Source of the DNA: Spirodela intermedia
Lineage: Eukaryota; Streptophyta; Magnoliopsida; Alismatales; Araceae
Direction of reading: 5' to 3'
Assembly (NCBI GenBank): GCA_902729315.2
Contig: LR746274.1
Span: forward strand, 4,181,037-4,245,036
Length of the DNA: 64,000 nt
Shown here: one piece after another, positions 1-13,429 of the stretch
Layout: the number at the start of each line of letters is the position of its first letter
Position numbering within the stretch: the first letter of the stretch is position 1
Position numbers and translations under genes: made by a program
Notes under the pieces: generated by a model
Database searches by the model: none
What the model saw: only the letters and a program-made list of their open reading frames with translations
Told to the model about the DNA's origin: nothing

Positions 1-833
1 GGTGGAAAGGAATACTATGTTGCCTTCACATTTTGTGGCAATGCCTCTGGTACTGCTTAGTGGGAAGGTGTAGGGTAGGGTTGAACAATGTTTCCAGAGT
101 TAGATTTGATTTTTAGGGTCTTATATTTTATTTTAGAATCAACTTTGAAATACTCTAGCAATTGCAGCAGAAAGTAGAAAAAATGTGCTGCTTTATTTTT
201 CTTATGTAGTTTGACTAGATCCTCTAGTTTGTGCAGCCAATTGTATAGAAGGCAATGCTACTTTAAAATATATCTTTAATTCTTATTCCATAAATGCGTC
301 CGTGTTGAAAATATATTTTTTTCATCTCGTGACCTTTTTCTTTCGAAATTTTATCCCTAATTATTTAGGTTGAAAGTGAGCTATTTGTAAAATGACCAAT
401 TGGATTTAAGGGTGTGAATGAGTCAACTGCAGCACTTGGCTCAGCTTTGTTTCGTTTGATTTTCCCGGGATTGGGGATTAGAATGAAGATTGAAAAGAAA
501 ATATGGAATGCTCCCTCTCTCTCTCCCATATGCTGGATTCAAGCTTCAAACTTATTTTTCTTGCTGCATGACTAATTTACATTAGTCCCTGCGGTAGCTC
601 GTAAAGGAATTGGGTCGACTAGTAATTTTATGCATAAATACGGGCCATTTATTCAAAAATACCTCTTTAATGAAACCAGAGATGGTGGTTGGTCATCCGG
701 TTGGATGGGTCCATTTTTTTAACTTATTCTGTTAGCGACGTTCCATTGTTATTCATCTCTCTTTGATTTAAATAATTGTTTTGTTGCTATGTTTTTTTTC
801 TACCATGAATTGTGGAGTGTCACATTTGTGCAG
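1..833. other. intronic or upstream sequence of the ABC transporter gene
   Basis: No coding exon is recognisable here. The first exon I can read starts at 834 after a CAG acceptor and already encodes the strand just before the Walker A motif. The transmembrane domain and plastid-targeting exons must therefore lie to the left of the window. The stretch is AT-rich with a short CT run near 510-525. Confidence 0.5.
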
Positions 834-3800
834 ATACCGGTTCTGGAAAATATAAATTTGGCTATACGTCCAAATGAAGTTGTTGCGATTGTATGTACAA
901 TTTTCATTTTCTTTGTTTTGGTTTATTACATAAAAAGTTAATTTTCTTAACTATAGCGAAAAATAATCATTTCAACCACTTTTCAGGTTGGCCTTAGTGG
1001 CAGTGGAAAAAGCACAATTGTAAATCTTCTTTTAAATCTCTATGAGCCGACAAGTGGTCAGGTGAATTTTTATGTTTATGTCAACATATTACAATGAAAA
1101 AATTCTAGAAGATAAAAAATTGCTAGCAATTAGAAACTATCTTGTCAAGAATTCTGGCGATTTTGCCTTGCAAAGTGAATTATCTTCCTGGATTAATTTA
1201 TGCTGTCAGGTGTTAGCTTATTGAACAAAGTTTAGCATACATGTATATTGTTGTGATGGCATAAGGGTAACCCTTCAACGCAGAAGTTTGTGAAGCCCTT
1301 TGAAAATTATAAGAAATCAGAACTGTGGTATTTAGAATAGTGATATTTTTTGCTGATCATCTGAAAAGTCTTAAAAATCATGCCCTTTTAAGATTATAAG
1401 AAGTCAGAACAGTGGTCATTACAATTACAGTATTCCTGGCGGGTTATCTGAAAAGACCTATAAAACATAGTTTTTTTATTATCTTAAGAAAGTAAATGAA
1501 CGAGAAGGTGAATTTGTACTCCATTGCGTTTATGTTGTTTGGAGGAAACATTTCTGTCTTTTGAAGTTGAATCTAATGATAATGTTGAAATCCCTCATTT
1601 ATACCTACAAATGAACAAATTCTGGAAATGTTCAAATGTTTTGCCTAATTTTCAATAAAATTACACAATTCTCTTGTTATCTGTGATTTCAAGAGTTTGC
1701 AATTTGTTCGAAACTTATGTTGTCAGTAGATGCACAGGCCTCTGATCTCTGCCATGCTGCTCCAGTCTGTCCTCTCTCGTAGTGACGGCAGCAAGCACAC
1801 CAAGGATATAGGAGAGGAAGAAGAAAGGCCGAAGCCCTAGATTTCAATTCAAGTTAAGTTCGAAGGTTTACACATTGGTTGGTATTTATACGAACCAACT
1901 ATCATAAAACAAGAGAGGGAGAACCAAACCGGTTCAGTCTATGACCATATTAAGAGATATAATGAATAGAAAAATTAAAAGATTAGAAACACAAAAAAAA
2001 GATTATTCACTTATTTCTAACACTCCCTCTCAAGTTGGTGAATGTATGTTGTCCATTTACAACTGATAGACGAGATGATTGAAGATGCTGATGTGTAGTC
2101 TTTTTGTGAATATATTTATAATTTGATCAGTTGTAGGTACATATGGAGTACAGATCAGCCCCCTATCTAATTTTTCTTTTATGAAGTGACAATCAATCTC
2201 TGCATTTAGTTCTGACATGTTGAATAAGATTGTGAGCAATACTGATGGCCGATTTATTATCACAATAAAGCTTTATTAGACCATTTATCTTGATCTTCAA
2301 ATCTTTCAAATACCTTGTGGCATAGCTCGAAATTCAGCTTCTGCACTTGATCTAGCTATAACACTTTATTTCTTACTCCAAGTAATAAGATTTCCTACAA
2401 GAAATGCACAATATGTAAGCTATAGCACTTTATTTCTTACTCCAAGTAATAAGATTTCCTACAAGAAATGCACAATATCTAGATGTTGACCACCAATCTA
2501 CAATAGATCCAGCATAATTTACATCTGTGTATACTTAAGGTGTTAAATGATCAAGATTCTTGAACAAAATTCCTTTCCTTGATGTTCCTTTTAGATAGTG
2601 TAGAACATGATATATTGCCTGCAAATGTATTTACTTTGGACTGTGCATGAATTGGCTAATTACATTGACTATATAAACTATGCCTGGTCATGTATGTGAT
2701 AAATAGATCAATTTACCTACCAATAGTTGATACATCTCTTTATCCATAGTAATGTCTTCCTCAGCTGTACTTCGCTTGAGATTAAGATCAATTGGAGAGT
2801 TAACTGGTTTGCAAGTTGTTTTACCAATTTCTTACAGCAAATCCCATTACATAATTTTGTTGAGATAAGAAAATATAATTCTTGGAGTAAGCAACTTCAA
2901 TACCTAGAAAGTATTTTAATCTTCTTAGGATTTTCATTTCAAATTCGTAGGATAAACATTGATTGAGGAGTTTCTTTTTCCAATCACTATTATATCATCA
3001 ATGTATACTATTAGGATCGTTACTTCCTCTAAAGGTGAATGTTTGATATATAATGTCTGGTCACCTAGACTTTATTTATATTCCATCTTGTGCATAACCT
3101 TCATAACTTTATCAGACCAAGCTTGAGGAGATTGTTTAAGCCCACGCAATGGTTCCTTCAATCTACACACTATAGTAGCATCTAAGTTCTTCTCATATCT
3201 ATGTAGTACCTCCATATAGATTTCCTCTTCTAACTGTCCATGTAAAAATATATTTTTAATATCAAATTACTGAAGATTCTAATCAAAGATAGTTTCTAAT
3301 GACAAAATTATCCTGATTATATTTATTTTTGCCACTAGTGCAAAAGTTTCAACGTAAATGATTCCATAAATTTGTGTGTACCCTTTTAGCAACCAATTAG
3401 GCTCTGTATCTTTCTATGGATGCATCTACACAATACTTAATTGTATATACCCATTTTCAGCCAACAACTTTCTTCCCTATCAGGAGATACACAAGTTCTT
3501 GAGTATTATTTTTCTCTAAAGCCTTCATCTCTTCATTTCATAGCTTGTCTCCACTTCTCATGAGTAAAAGCCTCAAAATAGTCTTTGGAGGTAGAATTTA
3601 GGTTAGATACAAAGGTGTTATGTGAAGGTGATAATCTAGCATAGGATACAAAAAGTGCAATAAGATATCAAGGTTTTGAGTACATTTTCTTACCCCTCTT
3701 CAAAGGGCAATAGGCAAGTTTTCATCAATAGGTAAGGTGGTGGTGTGAGATGTCTCATTTGACTCATCTTAAGACGACTCTTGAACATGTATAGATTCTA

Positions 3801-6800
3801 GAGCATTTCCCTTTTTTCTAGAATATACTTGGCAAAATCTTCCTCTTTTGGGTTCTTTATTGAGAATAGATTCAAGAATAGTGGTTCGATGGGAACAATG
3901 GTGGAGTCTGGTAATAAATTCGAGGTGGGAAGTAAAAAAATTAATTTCAGATCCTCAAACGTTTGAATCTTCTCATGATGATTCAATGTATTATAGTATG
4001 CTTCTTTCTCATTGAAGGTAACATCTCTTGAAACTTATTTTTTTTGTTAGAATATCCTACAAAAATACATTTTAGAGCTCTAAGATCTAATTTATCTCTA
4101 CGTTGTTCATAAATATGAACAAAGTATGTACACCCAAATGCTTTTGGTATAAAGTTTGTTTTTAATAGAATGTGAGGATAGAAGAAAGGTAACTTGCCAA
4201 TTAGACTTTTAAGATTTAATGATTTAGTTGTTAATTGATTTATAAGGTGGGCAGCCATAAGAACCTCACCTCAAAAATATTTCAGTACATTATTTTGAAT
4301 AAGGAATGCTTTAGTCATCCTTAACAGATGACTATTTTTTCGTTCAGCCATCCCATTCTTTTGGGGTGTATAAACACATGATGACTCATGTAGTAGACCT
4401 TCCTTCTGGAAATAAGAAGTTAAGGTTTGATTGAAGTAGTGTTATTGGATCGAAATCTCTTAACTATTGTCTCAATATATGTTTTTACTAGAGAACAGAA
4501 TTGTATGAGTGCCATACTAATGTTGGATTTATTTTTAGGCTAATAAATGAACGTCATTCTTGTATAGTTATTAATAAAAGTGATAAACCACCTAGCTCCA
4601 CTAGTGTTAGCTGTGAGTGCAAGCCCTCATACATCACCCATGAAAAAAGGGTATTAAACATTTCATATTGTTTTAAGGAGAAATAGTTTTCTAATGTCTT
4701 ATGAACTCACATACTTCACACTTGAATTCATATACATCCAAGTTGTGAAACAAAGATGGAAACAAGTTTTTTAAAAGGGGTGCACCAATCTTCGATGCTG
4801 AAGCCAAATTTTGTCCATTTTCGATAGATTAGGATCCTTGAGAATGTTGTTTTGATCTACTGCTATGTTTGACTAACTTGGAAGTTCTAGATAATAGAAC
4901 CCACTCCATTCTCTAGCATATCCAATCGTCCTCCTAGACATCTTGTCAAAAAATAGATAACTGTTAGGGTCAAAGTCAACATTACCTAGGTCTCATTTGA
5001 GTTTGCTAACAGATATGAAGTTGGTGGTTAGCATAGTGATATAAAATACATTTTCAAAATAATGCATGGTGATAGGTAGATGTTTCTTGTTCCGAAAATC
5101 GTGACCAAGGAACCAATGACTGTGGTAATTTTCTTATTGGTTGGAGTAAGGGCATAAGAGTTGAATAGATGAGAAGCATAGGTTATATGTTCTGTGGTAC
5201 TTAAATCGAAGATCCAAAGTGAGGGTTTACTATTTATTGAGGCACTCAACCCAATGAAAGTTGGAAACTTACTTGAACAAGCAAGTGAGCACAAGGCTTG
5301 TGTACCTAGAATTGTGGAGGTTCTTATATAATAGCTTGTCCTTGATCTAAAGTATTAACTTCTTGTTGTGCAACAGTGATGTGTGCTTGATCTCCAATCT
5401 TATGCTGTCCTTTTTCTGTCCCCATTTGTGATTTTGAGATATCCCATGTAATATATAACATTTTTCAATTGTGTTCCTTAATTTACACCACAAAGTATCT
5501 CTAAAATTATTACTAGGAGTCCTCTCTTGTCTTGAAGGTTGACCTCTAGTTTTAGTATTGTTGTTGTCATAATTCTTGTCATTTTTAGCCACAAATGCTG
5601 AATTGTCCACATTTTAGGAACCTAGGATTAGATTCCGACGACTTTTTTCCTCCCTATCCAGGGAGATTACTTCATTTAGAAGAGGTAGATTCTCTCTTCC
5701 TAAGATTTGAATTCTGACTTGATTATACTCAGAATTCAGTCCTACGAGGTATTCATATGTTTTATCTCTTTCTGTTTCCTCTCTATACAAAGCTGCATCA
5801 AATGGATCATTCATATCAGTAATTTTATATTGATCAAATTTCTGTCAGAGTGTTCTCACTTCATGAGTATATTATGTGATTAATTTCCTTCTCCTCATAG
5901 TCATCATCTTAACTTTAATTCATAAAGCTGTGTAGCATCTCTTTCATGAGAAGTTTACCATAGGGAAATATGGTACCCGGATTGTAGCATAGCCACTGTG
6001 TAGGGAGGGGACGATGCTTGATTTTTCACAGAAAACGAGAAAAGAGAATTGCTTAATCTGGTCTGTGTTTTATGTTTTTCTGTCTTTGTTCACTGGAAAT
6101 GTCTCATGGATATGAGGAAATAACTCTCTGTAGATCGTATAAAATTATCAATTATACTTTAAAGTTGCATGCTTATCAATTCTACATTCAAATTTTAAAG
6201 TTGCAACATGATATCCCAATTCTCTGGAATTTGTGGTTTTGAAATTTTCCACTGCCACGTGTACTTATGTTCATTTGAACCATCACTTCGCATCTCTGCG
6301 AATCAAAAATTCATGCTGTTTACATGTTCTCAATGTGTCACCTACTTGCAGATATTAATTGATGGATTCCCTATGAATGATCTGGATAAAAAATGGCTGA
6401 GAGAAAGAATTGGATATGTGGGTCAGGTAGATATGGATTCCCCATCCTCACATGTACTTGCTCTGTGTTTGTCATGCATTCTCAATCCTTGTCTGTTTTG
6501 TCTTATGCAGGAACCTCGCCTTTTTCGAACAGATGTTCACTCGAACATAAGTTATGGTTGCACGAGAAAAATTACTCATGAAGATGTGGAATTGGCTGCT
6601 AAACAGGCATTTGCCCATGGGTTTATATCATCTCTTCCCAATGGGTATGAGACACTTGTGGGTGATGGTCTGCTTAGTGGGGGTCAAAAGCAGCGGATAG
6701 CTATTGCAAGGGCGATTCTTAGAGACCCGGACATTCTGATTCTTGATGAAGCTACCAGTGCACTTGATGCGGAGAGTGAACATTATGTAAAGGTAGTTTC

Positions 6801-8366
6801 TCTGGAATGGCTCTCCTGCCCCAGTAAAGATACGAAGAAAAATTATTTCCATGTAAAAAGTTTGCACCTAAATGTGAGAAAAGATATCCAAATTAATCTT
6901 TTTTGGTTGTGGAATTACACAGGAACTTCTTCATGAATTTCGAATCAGCTCCAAGAAAAAGAGAACAGTCATTGTTATTGCACATAGGTGAAAATGCCAT
7001 CCGTTTTTCCTTTCCTTGTACTTTATTCTCCTGATTGTGGTTGATATACATTTGATTGTGATGGTGTTGGACTTCCTTCACTTTATATATTGAGGAATGA
7101 GAAGAGAAAGCCTCGCACTGCGGGAACTTCTTTGCTGGATTATTCAGATTGAGCTGGTGATGATGTTAATTGCGTGCTCTGTATTGTCCCTGTTTTTGAG
7201 AGTTTCTTTAAGAAAAAATAGTCCATAATGTAAGAAGATTTTTGGATGTAGAGGAAGAGATAGAAGAATGATGGAGATAAGCTTTGACATAATTTGGTCC
7301 TAGGAAAAACGGCTGTTTAAACCTGAAAAGCTCTCTTGGTCTACTCAAGAATCATATACCGATGCAATTATAGCTGCAACTTAACCATGCAGAGTAGTGT
7401 TAGTTGTCTTGAATTGTTCACAAACGGTAATCCTTTAAACTTGTAACAAGATATTTGCGCTTATAGTAGTGTGTATTGGCGACCATCATTATGCAGTAAA
7501 TCCAATATCTGTTATTATTTGAAGCGGGGCAATATATGTAACTGCATAAGTTTGATTTTATATTTTGTATGTCTTATGTTTATTTTCCGATCGCTAATCT
7601 GCATGCATTCCCACGTATGTATCTTCTAATATCATCGTGCTCCACCATATGCAATTTCTCTCTATTTTTCCATTATTTAATTTTTTTTACAAAATTGATT
7701 TTTTTGCATCATAAATTTCATCTGAATTCTCTAGATCTTAAGATCCATTGTTTCAATGAGACAAAGTTCATTTTTATTTACGTGAAAATTATCTCAGCCA
7801 TATAACTGAGTGAATATCATCAAATTAATGCTAGAAAATCAATCAAAATACTAATCATTGGCTGTTTTTCAGAAAACATTGGGCTCAGTTAAGCATTCTC
7901 CTTTTCTTGGATTGGTCAAAACACCATTTTTAGCTTTTTCACACTCCCTAACCCGGATCAGCTATATTGATATGGATTTTCTATTTTAACTTTTCTTAAA
8001 ATCTTAACCCATAATCCCTTATCACGCAATGACTCTCATACTGGCTTCTTCTCACATACTCTCCTCCACCCTCTCTGCTGTGTCCGTAGAAGTAAGTCAC
8101 AGCAAGGTATTCCCTTCTAATAGTTAATTTTTTTTTTGTTAGGTTATCAACAATACAATCTGCGGACAGAATAGTAGTCATGGATGCTGGCGAAATTGTT
8201 GAGGTAGTTATCATTGCATATAAAATCGATCATTTTATCAAATATTTCATGAGAGCCCAAAACGGGATCTACTCTCCTCATGCAGGTGGGAAATCACAGG
8301 CAGCTTCTATCAATTAACGGTAGATATGCTCAATTAACCAAACGGCAGTCAGATACGATTGACTAA
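834..8366 (+). CDS. ABCB26: half-size ABC transporter, ABCB26/TAP1-like, 3' exons only
   Basis: Seven exons with GT-AG borders join in one frame: 834-890, 987-1061, 6352-6426, 6511-6792, 6923-6987, 8143-8203 and 8286-8366 (TAA 8364-8366). They give 231 residues, a complete ABC ATPase domain. Visible motifs are Walker [10 protein letters not shown] (exon 987-1061), the Q-loop across the 6426/6511 junction (GYVGQ then EPRLF), signature LLSGGQKQR, Walker [13 protein letters not shown] and switch histidine VIVIAHR. The C terminus ends soon after LTKRQ. As I recall it, the order and short tail match plant ABCB26 (TAP1), a half transporter assigned to the plastid that should dimerise and use ATP hydrolysis to move an unknown substrate. 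The N-terminal targeting and membrane domains lie outside the window. The third intron position (1062-6351) is enlarged to 5.3 kb by an antisense copia element. All seven exons are open, so the gene looks functional. The symbol rests on motif similarity and not on a search. Confidence 0.88.
1718..2022 (-). repeat. 3' LTR of the intronic copia element
   Basis: On the minus strand the segment begins TGTTAGAAATAAG directly after the polypurine tract and ends in CAACA at 1718, giving TGTTR...YAACA termini over about 305 bp. Without a 5' LTR the left boundary rests on the terminal dinucleotide only and could shift by some bases. Confidence 0.6.
2354..2478. repeat. 64-bp tandem duplication inside the copia RNase H region
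   Basis: A ~61-bp segment at 2354-2414 recurs at 2418-2478 with one clear difference (A/G at 2361/2425). It arose after the element inserted, or is a private change of this copy. Confidence 0.85.
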
Positions 8367-11300
8367 AGTCTTCAATCACAGGTGGTTGGCTGACACATTG
8401 AACATCTGCATCTCACACGATTTTCTCACCTGACTGGCGTTTCTCATGTATTAGAATGGAGTTTTTTTTTTCTCCTATAGAGGAATACAAAAGTTGCTGA
8501 GTATATCTTCTATTGGCGAGAAATCAGTCGAGCTTGGGTTTTTCTGATAACAAGTTGCTGAGTATACACGCTGTATATACAGTTCCTTGTAACCAGTAAT
8601 TGCTGCTGAATTTGATGATCCAAAATTTTATTCCTCGGACCAAAGTTGGTCTTATTTTAAGCAATGATTGCCTTCTTAAGTAAGAAAGGATCTGGTTTGG
8701 ATCTGTACGGATGGGCACATGAATTTAGGCCATTACTTGAACACAATGATTCATTTGACTACTATATATTCTGCTTTACAATTCAGCTCTAGAATTTTGT
8801 GCCACTCACGATCTTACTAGATTTTCTCTTTTCCCAATGAATCAGAAGCTTTGCGTCAACGCCAATTGCCAATGCACATGCTTTTATCGTCACATTCTTC
8901 CAACTTATATATATGCATGGTAATTAATTTCTTTTAGCTTGGCAGCTGCAAAATATCTTTTAATAGTATGTATAATTTTTGGTGATTCTTGCATGCAAAT
9001 ATAGCGTTGTGGGACTAGATCATCAATTTAATGGCCATAATCTTCTCGACTGAAGTACTAATTTTTTACTTGTAATATTTGCCTGGTCACTCTCCTGCTG
9101 GATTTCTTCATGAAATCCAAGAGGGGTCCACTCCTTTTGGGGGGGGGGCGGGGGGGGCGCTTATGGCCAAATAGAGCTTCCTTGTAGCAATGGAGAGGAC
9201 AAATGGCAGATATGGCTCTTCTCATGATCCTCATGTTGCAGTTTATAACCTATCCGGTGTTTCATACTTGACAGACAGGAAAACAATCTACCTTGCATCT
9301 CCAGCCCAACAGCTCCACGAGCCAGGAGCTTCATGTAATAGTGAAAATGTTATACATACCAAATAGATGAACCCATTATTAAGAATTTTGTTTCAGTTTC
9401 GAACATATGGGCTGCTTCATTGAATGCACTAACGATATATTCTTGACAACCTCATTTCCTTGCAGCTTGAGGAAAGGGGCAGATGGGAACCTTCCTACTT
9501 TTTGAGTGAGATCTTAATTCCCTTTCTTTGGTAAGTGCTCTTTGGTGCTCTTAGTGATATCCTTTGATGTTCATCATAGCCGAAGTTGGCTCTTCTTTAT
9601 CAACATCTTAAGAAATCGTAAGAAATGGTTAAAACAGGCTTCTGGACTTCACCTTTTCAAGCTCGATCCCGCATAGATAATCACTGTGCCAGGCATTCTT
9701 TCTTTCTTGGGACCTGATCTTCGGCCCAAATCAAGAAAGCCTAGGTTGGGTTGGGCCGTTGTCTGGGCGTAGCCTACTCATGAACATTCTGGGTTCTATT
9801 TGATGATCTTGTGAATTCTTAGGTAGCCCATTTCTGGAATGTTTCCTTGATCATCAGATTGACTGTCTAATTTGAAGGCTTGACGACTAGACATGTGCTA
9901 TTTATTATTAGATAGATTATAATGATTAATTTAATCGAGTAGATTCAATTTACTTTTCGAATTCATGAAGTAACAAAGTAGTATATGTATACAGAAAGAT
10001 AAAAGAGTTAGAAAATCTACACACAATGACAGAGTATGTATCTTAAGAGTGCAATCATGTCAATCTCACAGTCATAGAACTAGCATATAGATGGTTGATA
10101 GGCTCTCAATCCTCCATTAGCTTTCTAAACTTTTGATCACTCGTCTAGATACTTGCACTCGTTCATTGGTTTTATGATTCCAAGACACAACTCATAGTTT
10201 TCCTCACAACATTATTTAATAGTGTAGTACCTAAATTTAAAATGCATTAATTAAGAATTAAAATATTTTAACAAATGTTGTTGAAATTGAATCAGGCTAG
10301 GTTCATTTTTTTATTTGATGTGGCAACTTTATATAGCACTTGTAGTACATCTCCTTTATTAAAGGTGTTGATGTAGTTGGTAGTGCTTTATGTATCATTT
10401 GACTCTTATCAAAAATATGGGCCTAATGAAAAGATTGCTATTCATACTTGGAGCTCACTTTCTTCTTCTTTCAAAGTAGATGAGGTCTCTTGTTCAGTTC
10501 ATTTTTTTATTACAATGTTCGCTTGTAGTAGCTAAAATTGTTTCAATGCATGTGTAACAATTTTCACTAGATGAGCAAAGTGTAAAACTTTCAATTAAGT
10601 CTAGGTATAAGTTAACCTAACAAAAACTTTTTGATAGTAAGATGATAGTGACGAAATAAATAAAAAAGTATCATTAAAACTCAAGTCCACACTTTGAAAC
10701 GTTTGGGTAAATGTGTGCAATAGATTACCCAATATTGTCTAGTGAGTAAAATATTTAAATGCTTTAAATATTTTTAAAACTTTAAGTGCTTTCAATATGT
10801 AACGAATTAATTGTTAAAAAGTGTAGAAATTAAATTATTTAAACCCTAATTGATGAAGCATTTAGGAAATTGTTTTATATTCACTTTTGAAAAATAAAAA
10901 TTTGAATATTGTCATCATCAACACTTGGAGTTCAATAACCTCACTCTTGTTGGTGGTGACAAAACAAAGATAAGATAAAATCTTTAATCCCATAGAAAAC
11001 TTTCGATTTATAAGTTTTAAACTAGTTGTATGTAAATTACAAAATTTGTGGTGTAAATTTAATGTTTTTTCATTACTAATGTAAAACTTTTAAAGCACAT
11101 ATTAAGTTCTTGAATGTGCCAATGCATAGAACAATTCACAAGACCATCAGACCAATGATGATGGAACTCTACATTACTCATACTATTTATGCAATTAATA
11201 TAAAGTCTCTTCTTAGAGGGTTCAGCTTTGGCCTCGCAACAGTCACCTATAATAGCTAGAATTAAAATGATTATACAAGTGACATTGCCACAAGAGCACC

Positions 11301-11930
11301 TATTATTTTTTTTCAATAAATTATAACTTTCAAAAATTTTAAAAATGATTATTCAAGTGAAATTGGTGAAGTATACAACTTTTCATGATGGCAAGATAAG
11401 AATTTTAATTTTTAAAAATAAACTTGAACGAGTGCCATCTAGATTCATAATCTTGAGGATTAGGTGCTAATCTTATTTTCCCCTATACCATAAATCTGGA
11501 GTAGATTCTCCCTTAGTTTGGTCCCCTAGAGTTGGGGATCTAGAAGAAAATTCATAACTAGGATCTTGAGTTGGTTAGAGCCATTAAATCTAGTGGGAAC
11601 ACACATGATACTAGACTAATAGAATAGGTTAAATAACTAAACCACTAAAAAAATTGTGTGAAATACTTATCTTGGTGTCAAGATCCTAGTATCTAGAAAG
11701 AGAAAGAATGAAAAACCAATTTACCTCCTTCCTTAGTATTGTGCCAAAAGGTTAAAACTACCACCAGCCTTAATTATGCCAAATAGACGTAAGTTAAATA
11801 ATTGTATTGAATTCTGCTGAATAGGTCATATATGTGTTGTATTCATAAGTGATCTCTTGAGCACATGCTCGAAGTTAGATAAATAGAATTTATAAAAAAT
11901 ACATAATAATGATGTTAACTATGTATATGA
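8367..11930. other. AT-rich intergenic stretch, no gene recognised
   Basis: This begins with the 3' flank of the ABC transporter gene. I see no exon chain, tRNA or recognisable transposon protein. Open frames here are short and lack motifs. The only marked local feature is the G-tract at 9139-9157. From about 9700 onward the sequence becomes very AT-rich and resembles decayed repeat DNA. Confidence 0.4.
9139..9157 (+). repeat. G10-C-G8 homopurine tract
   Basis: Ten G residues (9139-9148), one C, then eight G residues (9150-9157) lie in otherwise AT-rich DNA about 770 bp downstream of the ABC transporter stop. The run could form a G-quadruplex, but long G runs are also prone to assembly and base-calling error. 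Confidence 0.8.
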
Positions 11931-11939
11931 TGATCCAAT

Positions 11940-12640
11940 GAATTTATTTAATACTTGTGATTTCCATTCCAGGTTTATGATGATTTTTCTACTTGAAATC
12001 ATTTCTTTTTATACTGTTGTATAAAGTGCTAATAAGTATGAAAACTTTCATTGATGAAAATTAATGATTGGGAGATTGATTTTTTTTTGAATGTTTAAAA
12101 TAAAATTTGGGATGAAAATTTATTTAGTATTCAAGATGTTCATATTTGAAATTATTACTTTGGATCATTCTAAATGGAGAATTAATTGAATGAATTTGAG
12201 TTGTATATAGTCATAAAACCTTTCGGGATACTACTGAATATGAATTGAAAAATGATCTTGGAATATTATATATTACTGAAGCGATGATGTCAAATATTAA
12301 AATTAACATTCAATATGTCAACCTAATAATTTTTTATTTGATGAAATTTGAATTTAATTTAGTTGTAGAGTTATTTATTTCAAGATGTATTTATGATTCT
12401 ATTTTAATGATAACATATTCTCATCCAAAATGCTAGAACCTTGAACTTTGGATACATATTTTAATGCATAATTGCTACGTTTATTAGTTTAACACTAGAT
12501 AAAATATGAATCCTTAAGGGATAAGTCTTACTGATTTTTGATCGTTTGAATTTCTAACTAATTATAGGATTTTAACATTCAATAATGGCATAAAGAAAAG
12601 AAATGTTATATTAATAGCCTTGGTCCAAAATTGATTAGAG
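11940..12640 (+). repeat. unclassified AT-rich dispersed repeat, copy A
   Basis: Shares ordered blocks with copies at 16330-17050 and 17890-18510. Examples are a TATAAAGTGCTAATAA-like start near 12020, a TTAATGATT block near 12060 (followed by TTTAAAATAAAAT, shared with copy B), and TTCTATTTTAA near 12397. Similarity is patchy and the ends are approximate. No coding capacity was seen. Confidence 0.5.
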
Positions 12641-12759
12641 TTTTGGCAGAAATGTTTAGTAGGCTCTCTCAAGTAATGTCTTACTCATCATTTTAGTTAT
12701 TATATTATATTGTGTTTTTGCAAAATAATCATTTGAACATAGTATGCCTTTCAATGAAC

Positions 12760-13420
12760 AAAAAGTTTCAAACTTATCTGAAGGGGACTCACATTATTAT
12801 TGGTGTGTTAGATCTTAATTTCCTTGTTGCTATGTTTCTCAACTTTAGCATTCCAAATTCTAAATGATTGAAACACTTCAAACTTGTGTTTCAAAAAATA
12901 AACTAAAACTCTAGAGAAGTTATTAATAAGTAAAAAGCTACCTAACTCGTCCCAATGAGGTAATTATAAATATATCCCCAATATCTGAATGGACAAAGTT
13001 AAGAATAGTTTTTTCTTCTCGTAGAAGATAAAAACTTAGCCTTACATTATTTGCCAAGAACACAAGTTCTAAAAAAATCAATTCTACAAGATCTAACATG
13101 TTTGAATAATTTTTGATTGTGCGATTCTAATGTTCTTTTCTTACTTGTATGGTCAACATAGTTGCCCCTTAATCTTTTGAATGAGATGTAGTGACTGGAT
13201 CACAAGAGATAATTTTCTCAAGCAACATATATAATAACTCAAATTTCTCTCCTTTCATAACAAATACTACACAATTTCTAATTTGATTAATGTACTTGCC
13301 ATTAGTACAATGCAGCCACTTGCATCAAAGGTACATAAATAGATTAGACTTTTTTCTCAAATCCTGTGCATGTCTTACATCTATTAAACATCTTGATTTA
13401 CATTGTTCCTATCATAATTT
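12760..13420 (-). mobile_element. Ty1/copia fragment: GAG-pre-integrase and integrase core
   Basis: Minus-strand translation across frames reads LELVFLANNVRLSF followed by ILNFVHSDIGDIF, then NNFSRVLVYFLKHKFEVFQSF and KVEKHSNKEIKI. This is the usual order of a copia pre-integrase zinc region, the start of the integrase core and the FSR..VYFLK block. Frameshifts and stops interrupt it throughout. No LTR, gag or reverse transcriptase was found attached, so it is an isolated relic. Confidence 0.75.
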
Positions 13421-13429
13421 TCTTTTACA

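Larger units (their letters stand above)
1718..5990 (-). mobile_element. Ty1/copia retrotransposon, degenerate, antisense inside the ABC transporter intron
   Basis: Read on the minus strand, the element runs from about 5990 to 1718. Gag remains at 5990-5614 ([13 protein letters not shown]) and a degenerate zinc knuckle lies near 5480-5440. A protease-like stretch is at 5240-5170, where the catalytic DSGA is replaced by DLSTTEH. The integrase C-terminal part with [10 protein letters not shown] is at 4258-3983, reverse transcriptase debris at about 3650-2500, and RNase H at 2380-2057 ([26 protein letters not shown]). A polypurine tract (minus-strand GAGAGGGAG) abuts a 3' LTR beginning TGTTAGAA. 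The frame is broken repeatedly, so the copy cannot move. No 5' LTR or primer-binding site is visible at the 5990 end, so it is 5'-truncated. Confidence 0.9.
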
